A DNA stretch of 64,000 bases from an uncultured Draconibacterium sp. (GCF_963677155.1 NZ_OY781884.1:248001-312000), one strand, 5' to 3'; positions 17,738-27,162 are shown, counted from the stretch's first letter. Notes: generated by a model not told the origin, from the sequence alone. A program made the numbers and translations.

Positions 17738-19171
17738 ATGATACCAAGTCAAGTAAAAACAATAACATGTATAGGCGCAGGATATGTTGGCGGACCAACT
17801 ATGGCTGTAATTGCTAAAAACTGCCCACACATTAAAGTAATCGTGGTTGACATCAATCCAGAACGGATAGCCGCCTGGAACGATGCAGACCTCGATAAGC
17901 TTCCCATTTACGAACCAGGTTTAAAAGAAGTAGTCGCCGAAGCACGTGGTCAGAACCTTTTTTTTAGTACCGATGTAGATCAGGGCATCCGCGACGGACA
18001 AATGATATTTATCTCGGTAAACACACCTACCAAAACCTATGGTACCGGAAAAGGTATGGCTGCCGACCTTAAATACGTGGAACTTTGTGCACGTCAAATT
18101 GCAAAAGTGGCACAGGAAGACAAGATCGTAGTCGAAAAATCGACTTTACCTGTACGTACAGCCGAATCTATCAAAAGAATTCTTCAGGCTGAAGACACTG
18201 AGCATAACTTTGTCATTCTCTCCAATCCTGAATTTCTGGCAGAAGGCACGGCCATCGACGATCTTCAGCATGCCGACCGTATGCTTATTGGAGGAGAAGA
18301 AGATGAGAACGGACAACGTGCCATTGAAGCTCTCGTGGATGTTTATGCCAACTGGATTCCGCGTGAACGCCTGATCACCACACGTGTATGGTCGTCCGAA
18401 TTATCCAAGCTTACTGCAAATGCCGTTCTGGCACAACGAGTAAGTTCCATCAATGCCATTTCTGCCCTGTGTGAACGTACAGGGGCCGATGTAGATGAAG
18501 TGGCACATGCCATTGGAATGGACAGCCGTATCGGGCCAAAATTTCTAAAAGCCTCTGTAGGTTTCGGCGGTAGTTGTTTCCAGAAAGACATTCTTAACCT
18601 GGTATACCTTTGCCGGCATTTTAACCTCCCCGAGGTAGCCGATTATTGGGAACAGGTGGTAAAACTCAACGATTATCAGAAACACCGTTTTGCCAAAAAT
18701 ATTGTTGATTCACTTTTTAATACCGTTTCCGGGAAAAAGATCACCTTCCTGGGCTGGGCCTTTAAAAAAGACACCAACGATACCCGCGAGAGTGCTGCCA
18801 TATACGTAGCCCAAGAGCTCCTTGATGATCACGCCAAGATACATATTTATGATCCCAAAGTCACCAAAGAGCAAATTTTCAAAGATTTAGAGTACCTGCT
18901 GCCTCAAAGGGGCGACTGTCATTCCGAAGGAAGCGAAGCGATGAGGAATCTGTTACAAAGAGTCACTGTCCATAGCTCTCCCTACCCGGCGATGGACGAA
19001 GCTCACGCCATTTCCGTGTTAACCGAGTGGGATGAGTTTAAAACCTACGACTGGAAAAAAATATACAACAACATGCATAAACCTGCCTTTGTTTTTGATG
19101 GGCGGAATATCTTAAACGCAAAAGAATTGATGGCAATCGGATTTACTTACAAGGGCATCGGCAAAGGATAA
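17738..19171 (+). CDS. ugd: UDP-glucose 6-dehydrogenase with a repeat-derived insert
   Basis: 477 residues. Oxidises UDP-glucose to UDP-glucuronate with NAD+, supplying a uronic acid. N-terminal Rossmann motif [13 protein letters not shown], catalytic Cys280 in [10 protein letters not shown] and C-terminal [14 protein letters not shown] are all present; the layout is the long animal/Bacteroidota type. Near residue 390-410 the peptide [14 protein letters not shown] interrupts the C-terminal NAD domain between a conserved helix and the [11 protein letters not shown] strand. Its DNA (about 18909-18965) matches the style of an intergenic repeat word, see findings. The frame is kept, so the enzyme is probably active. 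Confidence 0.94.
   Translation: MIPSQVKTITCIGAGYVGGPTMAVIAKNCPHIKVIVVDINPERIAAWNDADLDKLPIYEPGLKEVVAEARGQNLFFSTDVDQGIRDGQMIFISVNTPTKTYGTGKGMAADLKYVELCARQIAKVAQEDKIVVEKSTLPVRTAESIKRILQAEDTEHNFVILSNPEFLAEGTAIDDLQHADRMLIGGEEDENGQRAIEALVDVYANWIPRERLITTRVWSSELSKLTANAVLAQRVSSINAISALCERTGADVDEVAHAIGMDSRIGPKFLKASVGFGGSCFQKDILNLVYLCRHFNLPEVADYWEQVVKLNDYQKHRFAKNIVDSLFNTVSGKKITFLGWAFKKDTNDTRESAAIYVAQELLDDHAKIHIYDPKVTKEQIFKDLEYLLPQRGDCHSEGSEAMRNLLQRVTVHSSPYPAMDEAHAISVLTEWDEFKTYDWKKIYNNMHKPAFVFDGRNILNAKELMAIGFTYKGIGKG
18909..18965 (+). repeat. in-frame repeat word inside ugd
   Basis: The stretch reads as GTCATTCCGAAGGAAGCGAA, then GCGATGAGGAATCTGTTAC. I recognise this as a kind of dispersed intergenic repeat found in Bacteroidota genomes. 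Here it is translated, giving the [12 protein letters not shown] peptide absent from usual homologues. Confidence 0.55.
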
Positions 19172-19571
19172 TTGATGAATAAGCTATCCCGATCTCTGCA
19201 TCGGGGAAAAGCATCCAAATTTATCAAAACAAGATTGCTACGGGAACAAACTGTCCTCGCAATTACGAAAAGCTCCCCATTTTAAATGGGTATAATCAGG
19301 GAATGACAGTTTTAGGCGCTCCCCTTTGGCAGTAGTTATTTCCACTCAAGAGGAGAAAAAGTTTAAAAGCGAGGCCGGAAATTTTGAAAAACAGCTAAAT
19401 TCCATCAGTGCTTGCTCTCCTCGCGAACCATAGGGAGCTTCCTATGGAATAGAAGGTAAAGTAAATAGACTTCTGTCATTAGCTGAAATCTAGACAAATT
19501 GGACGACAAAGTAATCTCATAGAATTTGAGATATCAGTGTAATTCGTAGACAAAAAATAAACAACAATCAA
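19172..19571. other. repeat-rich intergenic region
   Basis: 400 bp without a supported ORF. It contains fragments of dispersed repeat words (ATTGCTACGGG and CTCGCAATTACG near 19232-19266, a TGTAATTCGTAGACAAAAAA word at 19539-19558) and small inverted repeats such as ATCCCGAT...ATCGGG near 19186 and CATAGGGAGCTTCCTATG near 19430. No clear promoter was seen. Confidence 0.45.
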
Positions 19572-20714
19572 ATGACCGAGAATATAAATAAAAGCAACCA
19601 GACTGCAGAAGATGAAATTGACCTCATAGCCTTAGCCAAGACAATCTGGGACAACCGGAAATTCATAATCATAACCGTAGTCGTTTTTATGCTTATGGGC
19701 ATAGCCATTGCCCTATTAACCCAAAAAGAGTACACGGCTTCCACCATTGTAGTCCCCCAAGTCTCCAGTAGTAAAGTCAAACTGGGGGGCCTGTCTTCCC
19801 TCGCAGCGATGGCCGGTTTTAATCTCAACGACATGACCGGAGGAAATACCCCACTCTCTCCCATGGTCTATCCGCAAATCTTACACAGTGCCCCCTTCCA
19901 GTTGGAACTGATGAACACTCCTTTCCATTTTCCAGGACAAAAAGACTCTCTAAGCATCTACACCTACTATACCGAATTTAAAAAAACCGGTTTTTTAAAT
20001 AGCTTAAAAAAATACACCATTGGATTGCCTTTTGTTATTATCAAAGCAATTAAAGGCGAACAAATGCCCAATGACCTAATGACTAATGACCTAATGACTA
20101 ATGACCACTCCCCAAACGAATACATTAAGCTCACGAAAAAACAAGAGGCACTGCGAAAAATGCTAAACAAAAAGGTAAACCTTGAAGTGGACGACAAAGG
20201 TGGCTTTCTTACCCTTTCTGCAACTACGGTTGATGCCGAGCTATCAGCACAGGTAACCCAAAAGGCTTTACAAATGCTGCAACGTTACATCACTGCATAC
20301 AAAATTGAAAAAACATCAGCAAAGCTTAAATTTATCGAAGAACGTTACAAAGACAATAAAAAAGAATTTGAAAAAGCCCAGGCGGCTTTAGCCGAATTCC
20401 GCGATAAAAACAAAAACGTTACCTCTGCCCTCGCCCGGACTCAGGAAGAACGCCTGCAAAGCGACTACCAGCTGGCCTTTGATGTCTATTCCGGGTTGGC
20501 ACAACAACTTGAACAGGCTAGAATACAGGTAAAAGAAGATACCCCCGTATTTTCGGTATTAAAGCCCGTTACTGTACCACTAGTAGATAATGTGAGTGGA
20601 TTTAGAACTTTAATAATCTATACTTTTTTAGGACTTGTTGTTGCTGTGGGGTGGATTCTGGGAAAAGAGTTTTTAGAAACCATCAGAAAACAATGGAACT
20701 TGCCTGCTGCATAA
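19572..20714 (+). CDS. Wzz-type chain-length determinant (set 1)
   Basis: 380 residues. TM1 (about 32-49; FIIITVVVFMLMGIAIALL), periplasmic region with a coiled coil (about 245-305), a Pro-rich segment before TM2 (about 345-365) and a short cytoplasmic tail lacking any kinase domain. Controls O-antigen or capsule chain length with Wzy. Residues near 165-180 (NDLMTNDLMTND) are encoded by a tandem repeat of CCTAATGACTAATGA, an intergenic-type word, inserted in the periplasmic domain. Confidence 0.88.
   Translation: MTENINKSNQTAEDEIDLIALAKTIWDNRKFIIITVVVFMLMGIAIALLTQKEYTASTIVVPQVSSSKVKLGGLSSLAAMAGFNLNDMTGGNTPLSPMVYPQILHSAPFQLELMNTPFHFPGQKDSLSIYTYYTEFKKTGFLNSLKKYTIGLPFVIIKAIKGEQMPNDLMTNDLMTNDHSPNEYIKLTKKQEALRKMLNKKVNLEVDDKGGFLTLSATTVDAELSAQVTQKALQMLQRYITAYKIEKTSAKLKFIEERYKDNKKEFEKAQAALAEFRDKNKNVTSALARTQEERLQSDYQLAFDVYSGLAQQLEQARIQVKEDTPVFSVLKPVTVPLVDNVSGFRTLIIYTFLGLVVAVGWILGKEFLETIRKQWNLPAA
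20067..20110 (+). repeat. in-frame tandem repeat inside wzz
   Basis: Two and a half copies of an 18-bp unit (AATGACCTAATGACT) encode NDLMT twice. The period is a multiple of three, so copy-number changes would keep the frame. Confidence 0.65.
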
Positions 20715-20779
20715 ACAAGAGCCTTACACGAAACCACAAACGATATTTAAACTAATCGACGCAATTTAATTGATGAAAT

Positions 20780-21814
20780 ATGAAAATAGCAACCTTTGGT
20801 GAAATAATGATGCGTATAACAACGCAAAATAAGAACAGATTTATCCAAAGCAAATCTGCTGATATTAGTTTTGCAGGTTCAGAAGCCAACGTGGCTGTCG
20901 ATTTGGCGTACTGGGGACTAAATACTCGGTATCTAACAGTTCTACCGGATAATATTCCAGGAGAAATGGTTGTTAACGACATTGCACAATACAGAGTTGA
21001 TACAAATAAGATTATGACCCCCCCTGATCAACGATTGGGCATTCTTTTTCTGGAACCAGGAGTAAACCAGCGTAGTAGCAAAGTAGTCTATGATCGAGAA
21101 TACTCAGCATTTGCCAACACAAAATTGGATAGAAATTATTTTGAACAAGCCCTGGAAGACTGCACATGGTTTCACTGGTCAGGTATTACTCCGGGACTTA
21201 ACGAAAATTGTGTAAATAACCTCCGCGTTGCACTGGAAGTTGCCAATGAGATGAAGTTAACTATCTCCTGCGACTTAAATTATCGAGGTAAACTATGGAA
21301 ATACGGAAAACTTCCGGCTGAAGTAATGCCAGAATTATTGGATACCACATCAGTTATACTTGGAAACGAAGAAGATGCAATTTTAATGTTAGGCATTGAA
21401 AATCCTGGCATCGATATTACTAATGACGAACTTGATAGTGAACTTTATATGAAAGTTACACAGAGTATCTTCGACAAATTTCCCCGGTGTGAAACAATCT
21501 GTTTTTCAAAAAGAGAAGCTATCAGCGCGAATCATAACAATTGGTCAGCAATTCTATCCAGAAGAGATTTATTTCTCGAATCAAAAACCTATGAAATAAG
21601 AAATATTCTTGACCGTGTTGGAGCCGGAGATTCATTTTCTTCCGGGATTATTTATGGATTAAATCATTTTGAGGATAATTACAGAACGACATTGGAATAC
21701 GCTACCGCTGCTTCTTGTTTAAAACACTCCATTAATGGAGATTATTGTTTGACAAATCCAAACGAAATAATGGAATTAGTAAAAGGAAATTCAAAAGGAA
21801 GAATAGTAAGATAA
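20780..21814 (+). CDS. PfkB-family sugar kinase, 2-keto-3-deoxygluconate kinase-like
   Basis: 344 residues of the ribokinase/PfkB fold. The N-terminus KIATFGEIMMRIT, GSEANVAVDLAYWG (about 34-47) and the C-terminal DRVGAGDSFSSG (278-289, catalytic Asp284) are those of KdgK-type enzymes, which phosphorylate 2-keto-3-deoxy acids such as KDG at the terminal hydroxyl. It is 12 bp before a pyruvate-aldolase-type gene and upstream of a CMP-sugar synthetase gene. A role in making or priming a keto-deoxy acid for the polymer is therefore more likely than catabolism. The exact substrate is unknown. Confidence 0.85.
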   Translation: MKIATFGEIMMRITTQNKNRFIQSKSADISFAGSEANVAVDLAYWGLNTRYLTVLPDNIPGEMVVNDIAQYRVDTNKIMTPPDQRLGILFLEPGVNQRSSKVVYDREYSAFANTKLDRNYFEQALEDCTWFHWSGITPGLNENCVNNLRVALEVANEMKLTISCDLNYRGKLWKYGKLPAEVMPELLDTTSVILGNEEDAILMLGIENPGIDITNDELDSELYMKVTQSIFDKFPRCETICFSKREAISANHNNWSAILSRRDLFLESKTYEIRNILDRVGAGDSFSSGIIYGLNHFEDNYRTTLEYATAASCLKHSINGDYCLTNPNEIMELVKGNSKGRIVR

Positions 21815-21826
21815 AACGTTAACATT

Positions 21827-23341
21827 ATGAATACACTACAAATTTGCGATTGCACATTACGTGATGGTGGCTATTACACCAACTGGGACTTCGATCAGAA
21901 TCTCGTTGAGACATATTTCGAAGCAATGAATGATATTCCGGCTATCACACATCTTGAAATCGGATATAGAAGTTTAGCTTCTGGAAGCTATCTGGGCGAA
22001 TACTTTTACTGCCCGGACTATGTTTTAAAAATGGCCCGTGAAATGTGCCCTGATAAAACACTGGCCATTATGCTGAATGAAAAGGATACCTCCCCATCCG
22101 ATTTGGATGACTTATTGAATCCTTGCAAATCCTTTATCGATCTTGTTCGCATAGCAGTAGATCCAAAAAATCTGGAAAGAGCTTTAGTACTGGCCAAAGC
22201 AATTAAAGCAAAAGGATTTCAAATGGGATTCAATATTATGTACATGTCGCAATGGGCAAATGATACCGAGTTTATTAACAAACTGAATTCACTTGAAGGG
22301 AATGTTGATTACATCTACCTGGTAGACTCATTTGGAGGCGTTTACCCCGAAGATGTAAAAAAAGCAGTTCAATTGGTAAAAGAAAAAATTAGTATTCCCT
22401 TAGGTTTTCATGGGCATAACAATATGGAACTCGGTTTAGCCAATTCATTGGTAGCTCTTGAAAATGGATGTCAGGTTGTAGATGCAACTATTACCGGTAT
22501 GGGGCGCGGTGCAGGTAACCTAAAAACTGAATTACTTCTAACCTGTTTAAATGCTAAAGGAAATATTCAATTCGATTTTAACAAACTAACAACTGTAGTT
22601 GCTGATTTTGAGAAGCTTCAATCTGAATACAAGTGGGGAACTAACCTCCCTTACATGATCTCAGGAGCCTATTCACTCCCTCAAAAAGAAGTAATGAGTT
22701 GGATATCAAAGCGTCGATTCACCACAGAGAGTATCATCAATGCACTTCAAAATAAAAAAGATAAAATAGAGGATAATCATAATCTGGAAATATTTTCTAC
22801 CGAATTCACGGCAGAGAGAGTAGTTATAATCGGTGGAGGATCAAATTCAAAAAAACACGCACCAGCCCTGATACAATATTGTAAACAAAATCCTGATGTT
22901 GTTCTTATACATGCTGGCGTTCGTTTCGTAAAAGAGTTCAATAAACTCGAAAATCGACAGTATTTTTGCCTGTTAGGATCAGAAGGAAATAAATTAAAAA
23001 AAGATATTGCAACACTCGATTTTTCAAATATAAAATGTATTCTGGAACCATCTCCCCGCAAAATGGGAACGATACTTCCAAAAGAGTTGCACAATATTTC
23101 GTATGAGTTAAAAGAGATATCATTTATTAAAGATTATCCCGATTCCCTCCTGACGATTGCCTTACAACTTGCTATTGACCTAAGCGCGACAGAGTTTATG
23201 TTATTTGGTTTTGATGGTTACGATATGAAATCCAATGAACAGATGATTGAAGTTTCAGCAGAAAATCAGTTGTTGATTGATACGGTTTTAAAAAACCAAA
23301 TGAAGTATACTCGCTTCTTCCAACAAAATACTCAGGGCTAA
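21827..23341 (+). CDS. DmpG/HMGL-like pyruvate aldolase with C-terminal extra domain
   Basis: 504 residues. Residues 1-300 form an HMG-CoA-lyase-like TIM barrel: CDCTLRDGGYY (8-18, metal-binding Asp and the RD pair), GFHGHNNMELGLANS (193-207, metal ligands His195 and His197) and TITGMGRGAGN. This is closest in pattern to 4-hydroxy-2-oxovalerate aldolases, which join or cleave pyruvate and an aldehyde. Residues from about 328 begin a second, Rossmann-like domain (RVVIIGGGSNSKKHAPALI) ending with MLFGFDGYD. That ending resembles the GIDHTFF and GFDGNG motifs of the two DUF115/GT42-like proteins nearby. Its role is unknown. Likely partner of the flanking kinase and cytidylyltransferase. Confidence 0.82.
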   Translation: MNTLQICDCTLRDGGYYTNWDFDQNLVETYFEAMNDIPAITHLEIGYRSLASGSYLGEYFYCPDYVLKMAREMCPDKTLAIMLNEKDTSPSDLDDLLNPCKSFIDLVRIAVDPKNLERALVLAKAIKAKGFQMGFNIMYMSQWANDTEFINKLNSLEGNVDYIYLVDSFGGVYPEDVKKAVQLVKEKISIPLGFHGHNNMELGLANSLVALENGCQVVDATITGMGRGAGNLKTELLLTCLNAKGNIQFDFNKLTTVVADFEKLQSEYKWGTNLPYMISGAYSLPQKEVMSWISKRRFTTESIINALQNKKDKIEDNHNLEIFSTEFTAERVVIIGGGSNSKKHAPALIQYCKQNPDVVLIHAGVRFVKEFNKLENRQYFCLLGSEGNKLKKDIATLDFSNIKCILEPSPRKMGTILPKELHNISYELKEISFIKDYPDSLLTIALQLAIDLSATEFMLFGFDGYDMKSNEQMIEVSAENQLLIDTVLKNQMKYTRFFQQNTQG

Positions 23342-23371
23342 AAATAAGTTCAATCTATCGATTTCTATAAA

Positions 23372-24067
23372 ATGAATCCCAAAGTAGCATTTTTCCTGCC
23401 CACACGAAAAGGCAGTCAGCGTGTTAAAAACAAAAATACACGCCCCTTTTCAGGAATCGAAGGAGGTTTGGTTGAACTGAAATTACGCCAACTTATCCAA
23501 ACAACAAAGATTGACGAAATCCTCTTTTCTTCTAATGATGAAACTTGTATAGAAATCGCGAAACAATTTCAGGTCCAATGTTCGAGAATTAAGATTATAG
23601 AACGCCCTGAAAAACTATGTTTAGACAGCACCAATCTGCAGGACCTTATAACCTATGTACCTACAATTACCGATGCCGATCACATTCTTTGGGGCCATGT
23701 TACCACACCAATGGCTGATGCTTCTGATTATGACCATGCAGTTAAAATATATCTTCAGAAACTTGAAGAAGGATTTGACTCCTTGGTCAGTGTACAGGAA
23801 TTAAAAAACTTCTTATTGAATAAAGAAGGAAGATTAATTAACAACACAACCCCACTTCCCTGGCCAAGAACCCAGGATTTGGAAGCACTTTACGAGATTA
23901 ACCATGCAATCTTTTTAACTTCCCGCGAAACTTATATAAAGGATAAAAATAGACTAGGCACAAAAACACACCTTTTTGTTATGGATAAAATCAAATCGAT
24001 GGATGTGGATTGGGAAGAGGATTTTCTTTTAGCAGAACAAATTCAATTAAATAGAATTCGTGAATAA
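23372..24067 (+). CDS. CMP-sugar synthetase (acylneuraminate/KDO cytidylyltransferase family)
   Basis: 231 residues. FLPTRKGSQRVKNKNTRPF (8-26) is the nucleotide-binding signature of NeuA/KdsB-type enzymes, which activate keto-deoxy sugar acids as CMP conjugates from CTP. A later WGHVTTPMADASDYD segment and DWEEDFLLAE tail also fit NeuA. Because kinase and aldolase precede it, the substrate is probably an ulosonic acid; sialic acid itself is less likely since neuB and neuC homologues are not seen. The 3' end overlaps the wzx start by 8 bp. Confidence 0.87.
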   Translation: MNPKVAFFLPTRKGSQRVKNKNTRPFSGIEGGLVELKLRQLIQTTKIDEILFSSNDETCIEIAKQFQVQCSRIKIIERPEKLCLDSTNLQDLITYVPTITDADHILWGHVTTPMADASDYDHAVKIYLQKLEEGFDSLVSVQELKNFLLNKEGRLINNTTPLPWPRTQDLEALYEINHAIFLTSRETYIKDKNRLGTKTHLFVMDKIKSMDVDWEEDFLLAEQIQLNRIRE

Positions 24068-25478
24068 GTATAAAAGGTTAGGGAAAAATACAGTATTAGT
24101 ATTTATAGGTAATGCTGGAAGTAAATTATTAATGTTATTAATGTTGCCATTGTATACAAAATGGCTAACACCAGAACAGTATGGAACATATGATTTAGTG
24201 CTTGTTTATACATCAGTACTAGTTAGTATAATTTCGATGAGCTTAGCAGAAGCTATTTTTGTAATACCTAAAGATAAATCAGAAAATGAAAAGACTAATT
24301 TTTTCAGTTCTGCCGTTATTGCTTCCTTAATGTTTTTTGCCATTGGTACTGCCTTACTATTCATTCTAAAACTCATTTTCAATATCAAAGGAATAGAAAA
24401 TGTTTTGACCCGTTATTTCTGGTTCTTTGTTGGGATAATGTTTTTTACATTTTCTCAAAAGTTTACCCAACAATTTGCTCGTAGCCTTAATGACATTAAA
24501 ACATACGCATTGTCGGGAGTTGTTTTAACAATTAGCCTAATTATTACTTCATTTTTACTAATTCCAAGATTTGGATTAGAAGGTTATTTTTTAAGTCAAA
24601 TATCATCGATGTTTATAAGCGGAATATTTTCTTATGTCTCATCAAAAGCCTATCAATACCTATCAATCTCCTCCTTTACAATAAATGGGTTGAAAACTCT
24701 GTTACTTTATTCTGTGCCATTAATACCAAACGGAATTATGTGGTGGCTTGTGTCTTCTCTGAATAGACCTTTATTGAACCAGTATGTTGGAGAAGAGGGA
24801 ATAGGATTTTTTGCCGTGGCAAATAAGTTTCCATCTCTTATAACTCTCGTATTTAACATTTTTATGTTTTCATGGCAAATTGCCATACTAGAAGAATATG
24901 GCAAAGATGGATTTCAACACTTTTTTAATAAGATAAGTGGTTATATAATATTCGTTATTATCTCTCTAGCTTGTATTATTTCAATTTTTAGCGAACAAAT
25001 ATTTAGTCTTGCTATTGATGACAAATTTCATACCGCATGGTTATTGTTACCAATCCTTACAATTTCCACAATTTTCAGCAGTATATCAGGACTCTCAGGT
25101 TCTGTTTTTTCTGCAGTATTAAAAAGTAAATATTATTTTTACAGTAGTATTTGGGGAGCTGGAACTAGTGTTTTCTTCAATTTTTTATTGATTCCAAAGT
25201 TTGGTTTAATTGGTTCATGCATTTCTATTGTTTTATCTTTTATGGCTATGGCAATCTCACGGATTATTTATTCTTGGAAATATGTTAAAATAACACATCT
25301 ACAGAACCTCGTATTACAAATACTCATTAGCTTTTGTATTGTAGCAGCTTCAACAATGATTAAAGCACCTGATGTTCGAATAATTGTCGGTGGATTACTT
25401 TTTATGTTATTGATTGCCATAAATCATGCAAAATTGAATGAAATTTATTCCCTAACGAAGAAATTTGTTAATTGGTAA
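24060..25478 (+). CDS. Wzx-type lipid-linked oligosaccharide flippase (set 1)
   Basis: 472 residues, about 12-14 hydrophobic helices throughout, with the polysaccharide-biosynthesis/MATE-like start KNTVLVFIGNAGSKLLMLLMLPLY and TPEQYGTYDL. GTG start overlapping the preceding stop. It would flip undecaprenyl-pyrophosphate-linked repeat units to the periplasmic face. From here to about 31 kb the DNA is clearly more AT-rich than the flanks, suggesting an exchanged serotype-specific core. Confidence 0.9.
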   Translation: MNKYKRLGKNTVLVFIGNAGSKLLMLLMLPLYTKWLTPEQYGTYDLVLVYTSVLVSIISMSLAEAIFVIPKDKSENEKTNFFSSAVIASLMFFAIGTALLFILKLIFNIKGIENVLTRYFWFFVGIMFFTFSQKFTQQFARSLNDIKTYALSGVVLTISLIITSFLLIPRFGLEGYFLSQISSMFISGIFSYVSSKAYQYLSISSFTINGLKTLLLYSVPLIPNGIMWWLVSSLNRPLLNQYVGEEGIGFFAVANKFPSLITLVFNIFMFSWQIAILEEYGKDGFQHFFNKISGYIIFVIISLACIISIFSEQIFSLAIDDKFHTAWLLLPILTISTIFSSISGLSGSVFSAVLKSKYYFYSSIWGAGTSVFFNFLLIPKFGLIGSCISIVLSFMAMAISRIIYSWKYVKITHLQNLVLQILISFCIVAASTMIKAPDVRIIVGGLLFMLLIAINHAKLNEIYSLTKKFVNW

Positions 25479-25581
25479 ACGATTGTCAATTGTCCTTCCT
25501 CCAATGTTTTCTTAATATTTGGATAAAATCATAAAAGACTGAATCATATTACATTCCTAATCGACTTTAGAATCACATAAA

Positions 25582-26445
25582 ATGAAGAAAATTTTAATTT
25601 TTGTAAGAGATGCATTGCTGTTCATATTATTTCTGTTTCGCAGCCTAAAATATGGTTTTAAAAGAAGTGAAATTATTAAAGATCAAACAGGGAAGATTAC
25701 AGTTCTTGCAAATGGACCTTCTTTAAAATCTGATTTAGAATCAATAGTAGAAGAGCATAACTTGAATAAAAAAGAGTTTGTTGTACTGAATTTTTTTGCT
25801 TTTGATAATATTTTTTTTGAGCTAGAACCTAAATATTATTGCTTTGCGGACCACATGTTCTTTATCGAAAATTCACATCGTAACGAAGAAGTGTTTAAAC
25901 TATATAAAATTTTAAATACTTATGTTGATTGGGATTTAGAAATATTTATTCCACTTGGAAGCTTTGATTCATTTGTTGATAAGGCAAGATTTACAAATAA
26001 GCATATAACAATACGGAAAGTAAACAATACATTCTATACTGGTAACAACAGCTTTAAACATTTCTTCTATAAAAATGGCCTTTCAACACCTAGGTTGCAA
26101 ACTGTAGCAATATTAGCTATTTATGTTGCACTTAATAAAGGCTTTACAGATATTGATGTCTACGGAATTGATCATACTTTTTTTGATAACCTAACAGTTG
26201 ATAATCAAAATAGACTATGTAATAAGGAGCGACATTTTTATTCACCAGAAGACAGTGATGTTGTTTTAAAACCGATATTAAGGAACGATAACAATCAACC
26301 ATTTACAATTGCTGAATATATTAGCGCAATTAGTGAAATGTTTAAAAGCCATGATTTACTTTCTGGTTATTCGAAATACCTTAACGCAATAATTACAAAT
26401 AGAACAAGTAAGTCATTAGTTGACAGTTATAATAGAATTAAGTAA
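25582..26445 (+). CDS. DUF115/GT42-like (sialyltransferase-like) protein
   Basis: 287 residues. After a hydrophobic N-terminus (about 8-22), ITVLANGPSLKSDLE (39-53) carries the NGPSL nucleotide-binding motif of GT42 sialyltransferases and DUF115 proteins. A second conserved block is AILAIYVALNKGFTDIDVYGIDHTFF (about 176-201), like the S/T-G...A-LGY-EIYLSGIDFY region of Campylobacter Cst enzymes. It may transfer a CMP-activated sugar made by the cassette just upstream. Alternative: a non-catalytic DUF115 protein. The family is moderately clear; the function is inferred. Confidence 0.65.
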   Translation: MKKILIFVRDALLFILFLFRSLKYGFKRSEIIKDQTGKITVLANGPSLKSDLESIVEEHNLNKKEFVVLNFFAFDNIFFELEPKYYCFADHMFFIENSHRNEEVFKLYKILNTYVDWDLEIFIPLGSFDSFVDKARFTNKHITIRKVNNTFYTGNNSFKHFFYKNGLSTPRLQTVAILAIYVALNKGFTDIDVYGIDHTFFDNLTVDNQNRLCNKERHFYSPEDSDVVLKPILRNDNNQPFTIAEYISAISEMFKSHDLLSGYSKYLNAIITNRTSKSLVDSYNRIK

Positions 26446-26448
26446 TTA

Positions 26449-27150
26449 TTGAAATTTCTTCTTATGATTATCAAATTATTCAAGTTGTTAGTACAACCTA
26501 TACGTAACCATATTTCATGGTTTATACATGCAAGTAGACTTGTGATAAAGAATAAAACATTAAAAATTGACTATAATGCGCGACTAATTAATGTGACATT
26601 AGGTAAATATAACTATTTCTCAAGGAATTCATTAATCATAAATTCTGCTATTTCCAATTATTCATATTTAGGTGAAAATACCAGAATTAATAATGCTACA
26701 ATTGGAAAATTTACATGTATTGGCCCCGATGTACTAATTGGACTTGGGAAGCATCCTACAGACACCTTTGTTTCATTACACCCAGTTTTTTTTTCAACTG
26801 CGAAGCAAGTTGGAGAATCATTTGTAAAAGAGCAGCTTTTTGATGAACGTCCTAAAAGAGTAACAATTGGACATGATGTGTGGATTGGTGCGAGAGTTAT
26901 TGTAAATGAAAATATTGAGATTGGAACAGGAGCTATTATTGCTTCAAACTCAGTTGTTACGAAAGATATCGAACCATATTCTATCGTTGCGGGAATACCT
27001 GCGCGAAAAGTCAAAATGCGATTTAAACCATCACATATTGAGTTTTTATTAAAAAGTAGATGGTGGGAAAATACATCAGATTATTACATGAAAAACACCG
27101 AAATTTTTCACAACATAGATAAGTTTTGTGATGAATATATAACTGACTAG
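26449..27150 (+). CDS. left-handed beta-helix (hexapeptide) acyltransferase
   Basis: 233 residues from TTG 26449; an in-frame ATG at 26464 is an equally plausible start. Hexapeptide repeats run from about residue 45 (LINVTLGKYNYFSRN, INNATIGKFTCIGPDVLIG) and close with VTIGHDVWIGARVIVNENIEIGTGAIIASNSVVTKDI and the usual YSIVAGIPARKVKMRF end. These trimeric enzymes acetylate (or otherwise acylate) sugars from acyl-CoA; the His of GHDVW is catalytic in the family. Probably decorates the repeat unit. Confidence 0.87.
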   Translation: MKFLLMIIKLFKLLVQPIRNHISWFIHASRLVIKNKTLKIDYNARLINVTLGKYNYFSRNSLIINSAISNYSYLGENTRINNATIGKFTCIGPDVLIGLGKHPTDTFVSLHPVFFSTAKQVGESFVKEQLFDERPKRVTIGHDVWIGARVIVNENIEIGTGAIIASNSVVTKDIEPYSIVAGIPARKVKMRFKPSHIEFLLKSRWWENTSDYYMKNTEIFHNIDKFCDEYITD

Positions 27151-27162
27151 AAAACTTATACA

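Noticed and set aside
23372-24067. Sialic acid (NeuAc) synthesis locus
   Set aside because: A NeuA-like gene is present, but no NeuB-type synthase or NeuC-type epimerase could be found anywhere in the window.
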